DNA from: Datnioides undecimradiatus
Taxonomy: Eukaryota > Chordata > Actinopteri > Lobotiformes > Datnioididae
Length of the DNA stretch: 64,000 nt
Assembly (NCBI GenBank): GCA_008933995.1
Contig: WARS01003150.1
Coordinates: 360,246 to 424,245, forward strand
Direction of reading: 5' to 3'
Made by a program: the position numbers and the translations under genes. Within the stretch, counting starts at the first letter, position 1; every line of letters starts with the position of its first letter. Shown piece by piece: positions 50,001 through 61,039 of the stretch. Under the pieces are notes generated by a model. It did not search any database, was not told where the DNA came from, and saw only the letters and a list, made by a program, of their open reading frames with translations.

Positions 50001-53000
50001 ACAACAGGAACTGTCACAGAACCTTTTGATTGTACCTTGTATAATAGAATACAACTGGCCAGAGTGTAATCCATAATAGAAAATAGAAAAATCGAACTAA
50101 AGGGAAAACGTTCAGAACAGACTAGAGCATAGCAGATTATGCAGAAGTGTGTAGTTCTAGTATTTAACACTATAAGTTGCCGTTGACTAGGATTTAGAGG
50201 TTAATATCGGTATATGCATAACTCATGTAATGCGTGTGTGGTGCGCTTCACAGGACAGAGATGACCCCAGAGAACCCTCTGTGGGTGGGAGCTTGGTGGA
50301 TTGGCTTCCTAGCAGGAGGAGCAGCAGCTCTGCTGATAGCGTTCCCCATCCTGGGCTACCCAAGGCAGCTACCAGGTGCATCCCCCATCGAATGAGCGCA
50401 CAAACTCTGTCTTGCGACCGGAACGAAAAGTTTAAATTTGCACATCAGCTTTTATTTTTAACAGAGGTAGTTTTGGGTGTGAGAAAGGCAAATGTCCCTC
50501 ACAGTCTCACTTCCGCCTTCTCTCTGCAGGCTCTCAGGAGTACGTGGCAATGCGGGTGTCCGAGGCTCACCAGCTTAAGGACGGAAGCCACACCACAGCA
50601 GCGGACCCTCAGTTTGGCAAATCGGTCAAAGACATGCCAAGGTAGCCCTTCATTCCATAAAGCCCCGACTACAGCTTAGCATCTCTCGATCCGATCAGAG
50701 CACTGGATTTCAATAAGGTGGATGGTTTTAACAAACAGATGAACAGATCCAGAGCAAATCCAAAACTGCACAAGCTAAAACACTCAACGTAAGGCACATG
50801 TCGGTTAACAATCCCGCACAGACAAAGAGACCGACAAACAACATATAGACAAGGGAGTTGTCTGAGCCTTTCACCTGAATTGCACACACTTCCAGTTGGT
50901 TTCTGTACCTGTTTAGTACGACCTGCATGTGTCTTTATGGGACGACTTGGTGTCAGGCAGAGGTGAACTCACAATGACCCAGAACATGGAGTCTTCTGTC
51001 ACCTTCCAGCTGATCAGTGAGGTGATGCTACCTCGCCAGGGTCAGACGCATCCTTCTGCATACCTATCACAATATATCATCCATGGAGCTCAGTAACTGC
51101 AGCATCTCACCGTGTCTCAACCCAAGCGTGAAGAGCAGCTCGATGTGTTGTGTTAGCTAGCAGGGAGTAGCCGGGTTCTACCAGGTTCTTCCTTTTCTAA
51201 ACACTAAAAATAACCATATATATAAGCAGCCATGACATCGTGTCACTGTGTTGTCCCCAACACTGCTGTGCACTTGCTGGCAGGAAACCAGTCTATTGTG
51301 ACTGAGCTAAGTCCGCAGGCGTCTGATGACTATGTAACAACGATCCCTCCGTCAACAGATTCAACGGTTCAGACGTGAAGGGATGAACGTCAGATTCTCA
51401 GACAAGCTCTAATTAGACAGACGTGTTGTGACTGCAGACACACGAGTGACAGACCGGCCTCTTTTCACATCACAATGCTGTTTACTATGAGCTCAGCAGC
51501 CACAGCGCCGTTGTATCTCGCCGGGGATTAGAGATACTAGGGACATGTTATGTAACCTGATGATGTATCTTTGGATCTCATACAGTGTTACAATCTGCAT
51601 TAGGAACATCTCCAGGCTGTTGAGATTAGAGCGGCCTGGTTTAATTAAAAAGGAAGCTAAAGTTTATTCACTTAGCGGCGCGCCCTGTCACCCCCCCCCG
51701 ACTCTCCTTTCATTCTGCCTCCAGGTCTGTGCTGCTGCTCTTGAAGAATCCTACTTTCCTGTTCTTGTGCCTGGCCGGTGCTACCGAGGCCACCCTCATC
51801 GCAGGCATGTCCACCTTCGGCCCCAAGTTTTTAGAGTCCCAGTTCAGTCTCAGTGCGTCAGAGGCTGCCACGTGGTTCGGTGAGTCACCAACATCGTCAA
51901 AGTCCAGAGCGGAGTGACTAAATGTCTTTGAAAGCCATCTCAGCTTTTTATGTTGTTTTCATCCTTACACAGGCTTTTTATTACGCTTTATTTTATTATT
52001 TTATTAGACTTTTTGTTTTCATTCAGCTCTGGTTCCTCTGGAGATGTTAAATATTTATAATCCAACACTTTATTTCTGTTAACCTCCGTGTACTTCACAG
52101 CAACAGTGAAGCATTTTCCTTTCATTCAACTATACCTGCATTTCCACAATCATTTTCATCAATGTTTACAAAATAAAAAGACAAAATAGTCATACATAAA
52201 TAATAAATAGTGATAAATAATAATAGCCAGTTTTTTTCAATCCAGAAGAACAGACCTCTTTTGCTGGTTCAGAGTGATTGAAAGAGACTTTCAAGAGACC
52301 TGATGTTTAAGTGTTTCGCTGACATTAAACGCTGAGTTTCTTTCTAACCGGCCGTACCCTGGCAGGTCAAGTACGAGCGTCATGGTGGAAACTCTGCCTT
52401 GACCATGAGGCTCTAGGGAAGCTAAGCCAGTGTCCAGAACGAATTGATTCTTCGCATCTACAGCTAGAGATTTGTTCTGATAGGATGTGCTCAAAGAAAG
52501 GTCGGGGGGGGTCACCATTGTGATTAGGTTTAATCCTTTGGAGGCAAAGCTCTGTGAAGACCTGTCCACTTCAACACTTCCCCTCACTGTTTGTTTTGAG
52601 GTGCATTCTTCTTTCAGTGTCTGGGAGTGACACCGCACCCTGACAGCACTCTGCGTTAATGCTAGCCTGCTCTTCCTCCCAGGATACATGGTGGTGCCGG
52701 CGGGAGGCGGGGGCACCTTCCTGGGCGGATACATTGTGAAGAGACTGAACCTGCGCTGTCGAGGCATCATCCGCTTCTGCATGATGTGCGCCATGGTCAG
52801 CCTGCTCGCCATCTTCATCTTTCTCATCCACTGCCCCAATGTGCCCATGGCTGGCGTGACGGCGCCGTATCAGTCTGGTCTGATGGACCAGCGCCAGCTG
52901 GACCAATACAAACACCTGTACGACACGCCCAGCAAGCTGCGCCGTAGGAACAGGTGGGCAGTGTTTGCAGCAGAGCGTGATGCTGATCTAGCTTTACTCT

Positions 53001-56000
53001 TTTATAAGTGTCCCTGTGTGTTTTTTGCTGATTTTGCTCATTTTTAGCAGGACTGTAGATGTGTTTCTGCAGATGCATGAAGCTCCTGTTCATCCATGAC
53101 TGTATAATACTTTGCGTGTCCATGTCACTCTGCCATGTAGAGTCACAGCTTCAAACTGCTAGCTTAAACGTTCACGTCAAAACGTTCATTTAGCTTTCAG
53201 CAGTGGTTCAGCAGTGCACGTGACTCTCTAACAGCCATTTCTGTGTCTTTCACAATATGATTTAGATACTGATATTTAATTTGACACTAACATCCACCAA
53301 CGAATGATTTAATTCAATTAAATTAGATTGTTAAATTATATAATTTGGTCACATTCACCAGTTTAATTTGATAAAGTAATAGTAGTAAAGTTCACTAAAG
53401 GCATCGTCTACACTGTCTGTGGCTGGTTCACGACTGTCAGACAGGAGCTAATGTCGGCTGGGTTCTGCGTCGGGAGCAGAGACTGGCTGTGGCTGAATAT
53501 TGACAAATTCAAGATTACTGACACAGGATGGTCTGGGATTCCTTTAACTCCTCTGACCATGCCACCTGTCTCACCTCTGATAGATGAGCTGTGGCTGTTG
53601 TTGTTTAATTAGTTCATCAGTTTGTGGCAGAAGGTTTTGGGGGGGTGTGAAGCTGAGGACCAGGAGAGGAGCAAGCGATACAGACTCTGTTTATCTGTGT
53701 GTGCCGTCCTTCACGCTTATCTGAGCATTCATGCTGTAGAACATTCCAAGAGCATGATGCAGGTTGGCACGAACCACGAACCAGTGATGCTTGGGTAAAT
53801 CCCATCAGGCTTGAAGTAGTCTTTACAATTCTAAATGATATTGATATATATATAAGTTGATTGCCCAGCTATAGAATCATAGAGTATGAGATATCTTGAT
53901 CTGTTTCTTTCTCCGTCTTTGTATCCCACATGTATCCACGCGTTTGTGCAGCTCCTCTTTGGAGGAGAACCTGACGGTGGGCTGTAATTCAGGCTGCAGC
54001 TGTGCCAGGGAGCTGTACAACCCGGTGTGTGGCGCCGACGGTATCATGTACTACTCCCCCTGCCACGCTGGCTGCAGCTCCATAAACCACACTGAAAGCT
54101 CCACGGGCAAACAGGTAGAGCAAACGATCGGCGTTTTTACTCATTTGCTTTTACTGACTCGATTTGCTTGGATCCGACGCAGTTTGGCTGCTTACAGGCC
54201 GATCAGTGCGAGCAAGAGCAGCGAATGAAGAAAGCAAAGGGTAAATAAGCCAGGTCAATCCGGACAGAATAACACATCACAATACTTTTCACCTCAGTGT
54301 CAGCTGAGTTTTGGACTTCCTGTCAAACAGACGCCAGACAGCTCAGTCTGGCTGTTACACTTCCTTCGCTCTCTCGACACCAGAGCCCTCCAGGCTGTGT
54401 GCTAAGCCCCCTCCTGTTCACCGTGCACAGCAATGACTGTCTGTAGTGATTGCCTGAATTATAAACACAGATTGAACTTTATATTGGGAGGAAATTAAGA
54501 GTCTTGCAGTTCGGTGCCCAGTCAACAATCTACTGCTTGGCATCAGAAAAACCAAGGAATGAGTGTTGGTTTTAGAAAAAGGCAAAGACAGTCTACCCTG
54601 TCTGCATCTGTCAAGGTGGAGCAGGTGATGAGTCTCAGGTTCCTGGGAATTAACATCACAGAGAACCTGTCCTGTGCTGCCGCCTGCCCAGCAATACAGA
54701 AGTGCCCGCTGCTGCAGCAGCACACTACAGAGCAGCTTCTTTCCTCAACCCATCCTCCACTCAACCATAGAAATTATTTTGTATTTTTTGCTCGTCTATC
54801 TATATTTTTTACTTCGGACTGGCAGTTTTGTTTGTACAGCCAGGTGTTGTAGATGAATAAATAAATGTATGTAAGGTGTATGTTGCACCTTGAAAGGAGC
54901 CTGACGCGGCTGTTCACATTATCAGTGTGAGAAGAAAGTGAAAAGACAAGTAAAAGGCAGCAGAAACTCTCATTTGCAGTGCAGGCCGAGTGAAGCCAGA
55001 GGCATTTCAGTGCAAAGAAATAGGTTTCAACCAAAGTGACTGTACTTTACAAATGATAGACGTATTATTGCAAATACAACAGTCTACTTAAGATAATACA
55101 ATCACGATAATAAATGAAATAATGTAAGGATATTTTACTTACTGTTTGTCAGATGTACTCCTGTCAGACAAAAACACAGATCTTACTCTGTCACTGAGGA
55201 TGTCAAGACGCACCATAACTCATCTTGTGGTTATAATCATATTTGGGATATCATATGAAACAAGGAATCTGGTTATTTGCATCTTTCTGATCATCTGTGC
55301 AGGTGTCTGACTTTTACTTCCTTATGGCTGCGTGTTATGAACCAGTATTTCTGTTAATTCTGTAGTACAGCTGACACTGCACTGCATAGCATTCACAGAG
55401 TCTGTTTTGCAGGACGGTCTGGATGGGACCAAAATGTCTGAAACTAACTTATTAAATTATTTGTTTTTCATCTGTGGCACTGAGGTGACAGCCTGGCTCA
55501 GAAACAGCTAATTAATGCCAGATTCGCCAGCTGACTGCTCAGTCGGCTCAGCTGCAGCAGTGAAGTCGCAGGTCGACACTGACTGAACACGTTAAGTCTC
55601 TCAGTGTCGTGTAATCAGCTTCAGATGTTCACATCACAGTCAGACCGCACTCTGTCCAGTTTCCACACTGAAATACTGTTTTTCTCTCCTGCCTGCAAAC
55701 TCCCCCAACAAATGTTTTGCCTCCCATTAAATGCAGATATATTTTTGTTTTTCATGATGAGACAGGACTAAAATATTGGCGCTATCAGACGTTCAAAAAA
55801 AGCATGATATACACTCGGCAGTAAACATCCACCTCGTCAGGAAGTATCAATTGAGAGTGTGTGTGTCTTCTGCAGGGTTAGGGTGAGTGGAGTTTTCAGT
55901 TGTGTGTCTTCTACTGGTTGTGAATTGGATTGTAACTGTTTTTATCACACACACATACACGCGCACACACACACACATTTCAACACTGATTCCTATTTTC

Positions 56001-58505
56001 TGACACTTATTTAGTCAAATCGTAATAAAAAAGCTAGACTTAAAGCATTACAGATAAAAAGGACTAAAATGTTTTACCTGAAGGTTGAGACTGAATCCAA
56101 AGAAGCTGCCAGAATCAGATCAGACTGAAACTCAGATTTGTGTTTGAAAGTAGCAAAGAATTCAGACAAGTTGAAAACCTCACATCGTGTCTGTTAGAGC
56201 AAAATCAGATGAGATATGGGGGAACGTTGCTGCATATTAACAAATTTTATCTTCTCTGAACTATTTAACTGCTTAATTCTTTAAAACATGTAGAAAACTG
56301 ATATTACCAACATATTTACCTTTGGATTCATAGGAAAACTATGAGTGTTCCACTGTAAAAATGAGTGAACCCTCGTCAGGTTCAGATTCAATTTGCGTCT
56401 CTGTGGGTTTGCAGGTGTACTCTGGCTGCAGCTGTGTGGTGGGTAATGTCACCTGGGGGGAGGAGGGCTTCGCTCTGGCGGGGAAATGCGGCAGCTCGTG
56501 CCACCACATGCCAGCCTTCCTCTCCTTCCTCTTCATCATCATCTCCTTCACCTTCCTCTGTAGCATCCCAGCACTCACTGCCACGCTCAGGTGAGCGGCA
56601 CCGGAAAAACCTTGAACACACACATATACGCATGTGTATGCATGAATTGCACATTGTCATAAGTTTTTTTTCCTCATAATAATGTTTGTATGTTTATTTG
56701 CATTTTGATCCAACATTATACGGCACTATTAAAGCAGACTTAAACCTGAGTTTCAGATGTGCATTAAGTGTGATTCGGGGACATTACAGCCAGTTTTATG
56801 TCAAATCATTGGTCCAAAATGCAAATTACACAAGCGTAACGTGAAAACGCGAAACCTGCAGCGCACACACACTGAGACGGGACTTTTCAGTGAGTTAGAC
56901 CTTGTTTTTTTTTATTGTAGTTGTGCTTTTTAAATGAAAAGCATTTGCATATTCATAGATTTTGCCTTTTAAATTAGGAAGAAATGACATAATTCTATAG
57001 CAGCTAGCATAGCAGCTAGCATAGCAGCTAGCACAGCAGCGGTGCATTCCTCTGTGGTGGTGCACATGTTATGGACAGAATTCACACAGACTTTAAGCGC
57101 CTGCTCCACGTCTGCCCTGTCCATGAGCACAGTTTCTCTAAGGCTAACAATCTGCATTAAGTCACAGCCAAGTATTTAGCTCATGATCCGTGTGCAGATT
57201 GTCCCATAGTGCGTCATTTCTTTCACAGATATCTCATGAAAAATTTCAGTGACCGCCTATTCAATGATCATTAATGCATTTAGAAATCTGGTGAACACAG
57301 TGCAGCATTTAGTGTTCACCAGTCCCTTTCATTGCTCGGGAAACTCAGGAAAACTGTGCTGTGAGGAACAACAGTTCAGTTCTTGGAACAACAGTTCAGT
57401 AATGGTCCCACTAGTTGGCAAAGTGCCTGTGACAACACACAGATAGTCTTATCGTAGAACTGTGGGGGCAAACCATGGAACAGATAAAACAAACGCAGCA
57501 GAAGAAGCTGAAGACAGTGTTCAGCCATAAGATACTGAAGGTTTAAATCCAGTAGGCCTGCATGTCTGACCAACTCTGCACTGTGCAGGTGCGTGCCAGA
57601 CAGCCAGAGATCCTTTGGGCTTGGCATCCAGTGGATTGTGGTGCGCACGTTCGGTAGGTCCACGGTCTTCCTTCACCAAGTTTACTTTTTACTTTTAACC
57701 CCCTGAACCTTGACCAAAGCCCTCAATCTGTGCTGCTGTCTCCCCACAGGTGGAATCCCAGGACCCATAGCGTTTGGCTCTGTGATTGACATCTCCTGCT
57801 TACTGTGGCAGGATCAGTGTGGCGAGCAGGGCTCCTGCTACCTCTATCATAACTCAGCCATGAGCCAGTACACGCTAGTGGCTGGCATCATCTATAAGGT
57901 AGGGCTGTGCATCGAAACAGGCCGTTTACTGCACAATCTTAATGTTTTTTGCATTTGGAAAAATTCTGTTTGTGTGGTTGAAAAATGATTGATTTTTGTT
58001 TTTTAATCTTGATTTATGAGCAGGACATGCAACAGCCTCCCCCTTATCTCACAATATAGAATATAGTATTAGAACAAATTATTTTATATCAAAATCTGAT
58101 TTACCATGACATCCGCCCATCAACCAGTCTCCAGCTTGCAGCAGCACAGAGCTAAGATACATTAGTAAGCTAGAGAGCAACAGCACGGCACATCGGTCAA
58201 ACAGTCCATTAAGATAAAAGATTTTAATATGTATCTGTTTGATCTCTGCTGGCCTGAATTACCTTCTGTGCACCGTTTATCTGGAGTTTTGACTTTCCCT
58301 CCACATTCCCGCCATCGGTCCTGCTCTTTTTCAGGTTTTGGGGACAATCTTTTTCCTGTTAGCGAGCATCCTGTACCAGCCTCCACCTGAGTCGCCTCAG
58401 AGCAGCTGTGAGAGCACCGACCACGGAGTTGGAGACATGAGCGACCTTCCCGTCAAAGACCTGCCAGAGGACGGTGTCATTGTCAACCTGCACGCCAGGT
58501 TATGA
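46176..58505 (+). CDS. slco4a1: slco4a1, organic anion transporter OATP4A1 (complete, 11 coding exons)
   Basis: Sodium-independent plasma-membrane transporter of the OATP/SLC21 family; mammalian OATP4A1 carries thyroid hormones, prostaglandins and conjugated steroids. Seen: joining 46176-47022, 49521-49611, 50254-50375, 50530-50641, 51725-51879, 52683-52953, 53952-54114, 56415-56590, 57589-57653, 57750-57898 and 58335-58505 gives 2322 bases, 773 codons plus TGA, with no internal stop and GT-AG at every junction. Residues 1-115 are a Ser/Pro-rich cytoplasmic tail; twelve hydrophobic segments follow (first about 119-140, last about 708-731). The OATP signature WVGAWWIG is at 323-330. A Kazal-type loop holds ten cysteines (544, 548, 550, 559, 570, 574, 592, 594, 612, 616). 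Sequons occur at N227, N532, N539, N578 and N598. Assignment to 4A1 rather than 4C1 rests on remembered similarity to human OATP4A1 throughout (e.g. [20 protein letters not shown]). Human OATP4A1 is about 722 residues; the extra length is in the N-tail, the pre-Kazal loop and the C-tail. The start is the first ATG after an in-frame TAA at 46092. Confidence 0.96.
47023..49520 (+). other. slco4a1 coding intron 1
   Basis: 2498 bases, GTGAGT to CCCCCAG, phase 1. AT-rich non-coding sequence. Two similar phrases, CCCCAGCTTCTTTAA (about 48090) and CCCTGGCTTCTTTAA (about 48302), hint at an old internal duplication. No coding or RNA gene seen. Confidence 0.9.
49521..49611 (+). CDS. slco4a1: slco4a1 coding exon 2 (residues 283-313)
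   Basis: 91 bases between CTCTCCCCCAG and GTAAGT. It encodes membrane segment 5 ([18 protein letters not shown]) and its cytoplasmic end. The split codon G plus GG gives Gly283, where human has Ala. It leaves phase 2. Confidence 0.95.
50254..50375 (+). CDS. slco4a1: slco4a1 coding exon 3 (residues 314-353), OATP signature
   Basis: 122 bases between CTTCACAG and GTGCAT. It encodes [15 protein letters not shown], the OATP family signature at the start of segment 6, then [10 protein letters not shown]. The donor GTGCAT is weaker than its neighbours but keeps the frame and aligns with the family. It leaves phase 1. Confidence 0.94.
50530..50641 (+). CDS. slco4a1: slco4a1 coding exon 4 (residues 354-390)
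   Basis: 112 bases between TCTCTGCAG and GTAGCC. It encodes the central cytoplasmic loop, including [13 protein letters not shown] and [12 protein letters not shown], which follow the human protein closely. It leaves phase 2. The intron before it is only 154 bases. Confidence 0.94.
51725..51879 (+). CDS. slco4a1: slco4a1 coding exon 5 (residues 392-442)
   Basis: 155 bases between CTGCCTCCAG and GTGAGT. It encodes segment 7 ([18 protein letters not shown]) and the conserved extracellular piece [16 protein letters not shown]. It leaves phase 1. Confidence 0.95.
52683..52953 (+). CDS. slco4a1: slco4a1 coding exon 6 (residues 443-532)
   Basis: 271 bases between CTTCCTCCCAG and GTGGGC. It encodes segment 8 ([16 protein letters not shown]), segment 9 (about 470-491) and [15 protein letters not shown] polar stretch follows, ending in three arginines (529-531) that I do not find in the remembered human protein. 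It leaves phase 2. Confidence 0.94.
53952..54114 (+). CDS. slco4a1: slco4a1 coding exon 7 (residues 533-587), first half of the Kazal-type loop
   Basis: 163 bases between TTTGTGCAG and GTAGAG. It carries the first six Kazal cysteines, with the classic [18 protein letters not shown] run, and sequons N539 and N578. The junction with exon 6 creates Asn532-Ser-Ser, another possible glycosylation site. It leaves phase 0. Confidence 0.95.
54382..54745 (+). mobile_element. Degenerate LINE reverse transcriptase relic inside slco4a1 intron 7
   Basis: One frame reads [16 protein letters not shown] near 54390. A later frame reads [20 protein letters not shown] and then [17 protein letters not shown] (about 54564-54680), the usual order of a Rex/CR1/L2-type reverse transcriptase C-terminal half. 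Stops and frameshifts show it is inactive. It lies in the sense orientation of slco4a1, between coding exons 7 and 8. Confidence 0.75.
56415..56590 (+). CDS. slco4a1: slco4a1 coding exon 8 (residues 588-645), end of Kazal loop and segment 10
   Basis: 176 bases between GGGTTTGCAG and GTGAGC. It encodes [15 protein letters not shown] with two Kazal cysteines and sequon N598, then KCGSSC with the last two, then segment 10 ending [10 protein letters not shown]. It leaves phase 2. Confidence 0.95.
57000..57037. repeat. 12-base tandem repeat, three copies, slco4a1 intron 8
   Basis: AGCAGCTAGCAT repeated three times, the last ending AC. Each unit contains CTAGC-type palindromic sequence. Confidence 0.9.
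57589..57653 (+). CDS. slco4a1: slco4a1 coding exon 9 (residues 647-667)
   Basis: 65-base exon between CTGTGCAG and GTAGGT. It encodes [20 protein letters not shown], matching the family segment between membrane helices 10 and 11. It leaves phase 1. It is too short to stand out as an ORF but is needed to hold the frame. Confidence 0.94.
57750..57898 (+). CDS. slco4a1: slco4a1 coding exon 10 (residues 668-717)
   Basis: 149 bases between CTCCCCACAG and GTAGGG, after an intron of only 96 bases. It encodes [20 protein letters not shown], segment 11 plus the start of the last extracellular loop, whose CGEQGSC matches the family. It leaves phase 0. Confidence 0.95.
58335..58505 (+). CDS. slco4a1: slco4a1 last coding exon (residues 718-773 and stop)
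   Basis: Starts after CTCTTTTTCAG. It encodes the second half of segment 12, then an acidic, Ser/Pro-rich cytoplasmic tail ending LHARL and TGA at 58503-58505. The tail does not resemble the human end I remember (SSV), so a PDZ-type ending is not evident here. Confidence 0.93.
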   Translation, partial: VLGTIFFLLASILYQPPPESPQSSCESTDHGVGDMSDLPVKDLPEDGVIVNLHARL

Positions 58506-58774
58506 CGCCAGAGAGACGCCACCCTCCCCCTCCCTCGACCGCTGAGTCTCTAAATGTGTGTATGTAAGTGTAAGTGCTGCTTTAATGCAGAGTGTGTGAA
58601 TGTGGTGATGGGGTGGGGGGTGGGGGTGGGGGGGGTGCCTATCTATATCAACAGCCTTCTCTCAGCCATAACAACACCACCCACCAATACACACGTGCAT
58701 ACACGCAAACACAAATGGACAAAATGAATACAGACACACAAACCAGAAACCCACACAACCCCAGGATGCCTTCA

Positions 58775-58781
<7 letters not shown>

Positions 58782-58811
<30 letters not shown>
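58782..58811. repeat. (CA)n microsatellite in the slco4a1 3' region
   Basis: Perfect CA units, within the proposed 3' untranslated region. Confidence 0.95.
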
Positions 58812-58817
<6 letters not shown>

Positions 58818-61033
58818 ACATTTTCTTCTAACATGCTGCTCTCTTAGAAGAAAACCTTTCTATGACTGCATGCGTGTGTAACTGAGTGTATGCCAGGGCG
58901 GTGCCACACAGGTTTTTATGTAACAGGAAGCATTTCTACAGATATCGCACTTCTCTGTCAAATCACTTCAGAATGTAATGTCTGATGATGTTTCTATTTC
59001 ATATTTTATGTTCCTTTCAAAAAAAAAAAACAATGAAATGGCCGAGTGCTATGCAGCGCCTGTCACGTGAATGAAGCATTTATGATGTGGAAAGAAGGCA
59101 TTTATCTCCATCTTCTGCGTCTGCCCTCGCCCCGCTTACTGGAGGATGGTTACTGTCACACTTTATGTTTTACCTGCTGATGAAAAGCCATGGTCTTATA
59201 CTGTACAAGATCCCAAGGCCAGTAACAATCAACCAAATCATTTTCATATCATATGTCATATTTTAAGCCGAGAGTATCTAAAGGCACTTATATATTGGTC
59301 ACACTACAGCAGCACAAATATATTTTCAATTAGAAAAGCACATGTGTATTTTTGATAGCTCCTTTGACACATGTACAAGAGATTTATGACCAGTCATTGG
59401 CTTGTATTTAAAAGTAAAACCACAATGGGTTTTATCACTTGACACGGATCTACGTGAAATAGATCTGTATATATGAATATATACATTGGTTTGGTTGCTC
59501 TGTTTTCCTGAATCTAGTTGAAAGAGCTTTGATGCTTCTCTTCTCTAGGAAACACATAGCTGCACTTTAAAACAAAAAGAAAAAAAGGCAAAAGCAATGA
59601 GAAGCTTTATTATGTAGAATATGTATTGACAACACGAAGACGTGGTCACACCAGCCTTTAAAATGGGAAAACGGAGGAAGTGGCTGTAGCCTGTTAGCCT
59701 GTTATTAGCCTGCTGGGAACATGCTAATGCTAGCGAGTCACAATAGCTCTCCAAGTTTTTCTGTATTTTTGTGCTTGAAGAGGTAAAGAACTTACTCTGA
59801 CCATGATTTAGCGTGCACGTTAGCTTGATGGCTAACAGGACAATAGGTTCATATAGTTTAGCCTATGTAGAAGGCATACTTGTGCTTTCATCTAGATGTC
59901 TGTTTCTGAACATACTCAATCAAAGGAATGGTGCAGCACAGCTTAGCTTCCTCTATTTTGTCCCCTCCCGCTCTCTGTCAGCACCGTTTAGAGGGAAAAC
60001 TATGAACCCTGAAAACACCACAAAACAAATTGCAGCGAATTTCTTTCGTCCCCGTGAGCAAATCCACTGATCGAGGGCGATTCCATAGACATTAAGTGAC
60101 CTTGCCCCATAATGTCGCCATTTTAAACGCTGGTGTAGGCGTTTCTTCTGCAAAGGGATATTTCGGGAAGTAGCTTGTAAGCCTGAGCTGCCAAGGGCGG
60201 CACACTGTTGGCATGACATGCAGTAACCAATCAGCACTGTTATTTGGACCTAATTATCACAGTACTGTAAGTCCACAAATGTGCCAAAGCAGCTTTACAT
60301 AACAACTATTGTATTTTATGTAACATGGACCTTATTTATGCATATAATTTATTATTTCAGCACTTACATGCCTATTTGTTTTTTGCGTTCACTGTGCAGA
60401 GATAACGTGAACGCTGACCTGCAGTCCTTCGTCCACAGAGAGTCCCCCCCCCCCAACCCTTGTCTTTACTGTTTATGTGAAAGTGAAACACATGTTGACG
60501 ACCTCCTGTATGTTGCCTGCGTTGTTGTCATGTATCGCTCATGTGCGAATTGACCTTGAAACCCTCCAGATGACGTTTGAGCTCCATGTGAATGTGTAAA
60601 TGCCGTCCTCCTAGTTGTGCTTTTCAATCGATTCCAGAGCTTTGACAAACCAGTCTGTAAAGTGATTTTTATTCTTTTTTTATTTTGGTTTTGGTACTGT
60701 AAGTTTTGTTTTTTAAAGGAAGCAGTGGACTTGAAATCAATGATCTTTTTATGGAATGATTCAACGATGTCAAGTGTTTTGTAATTACAAAGCTTAACAA
60801 TGGATTATTTTTCTGTCTCGTGTCATTTTTAGTGTGTGTGTGTGCGCGAGTTTGTGGGATCTCCCTGAGAACATCGAGGGACAAAAAGCATATGACACAA
60901 CATGATGCAGGAAAAACAAGCAAAAGGCAAACCAAACAAAACAAGACTCAGGCAGCCAAGCATTGTTCAAGCCCTCAAAATGTATTTACAGTTTCTGGGT
61001 TCTTTCCTTCCTTCTTCCTCCAGATACGGGATA

Positions 61034-61039
61034 AATAAA
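61034..61039 (+). terminator. Candidate polyadenylation signal AATAAA
   Basis: First canonical AATAAA downstream of the slco4a1 stop. Cleavage would be expected about 10-30 bases later. The long distance from the stop keeps confidence modest. Confidence 0.35.

Larger units (their letters stand above)
50642..53951 (+). other. slco4a1 introns 4-6
   Basis: Introns at 50642-51724 (phase 2), 51880-52682 (phase 1) and 52954-53951 (phase 2) flank coding exons 5 and 6. Apart from AT-rich sequence and short homopolymers, nothing distinct is visible in them. Confidence 0.9.
54115..58334 (+). other. slco4a1 introns 7-10
   Basis: Introns at 54115-56414 (phase 0, largest of this group, contains the LINE relic and a CA tract at about 55950-55976), 56591-57588 (phase 2, contains the 12-base tandem repeat), 57654-57749 (phase 1, 96 bases) and 57899-58334 (phase 0). 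No other gene is visible. Confidence 0.9.

Noticed and set aside
52291-52848. 185-codon minus-strand frame
   Set aside because: Overlaps coding exon 6 in antisense and extends into an intron; no motif and no independent support.
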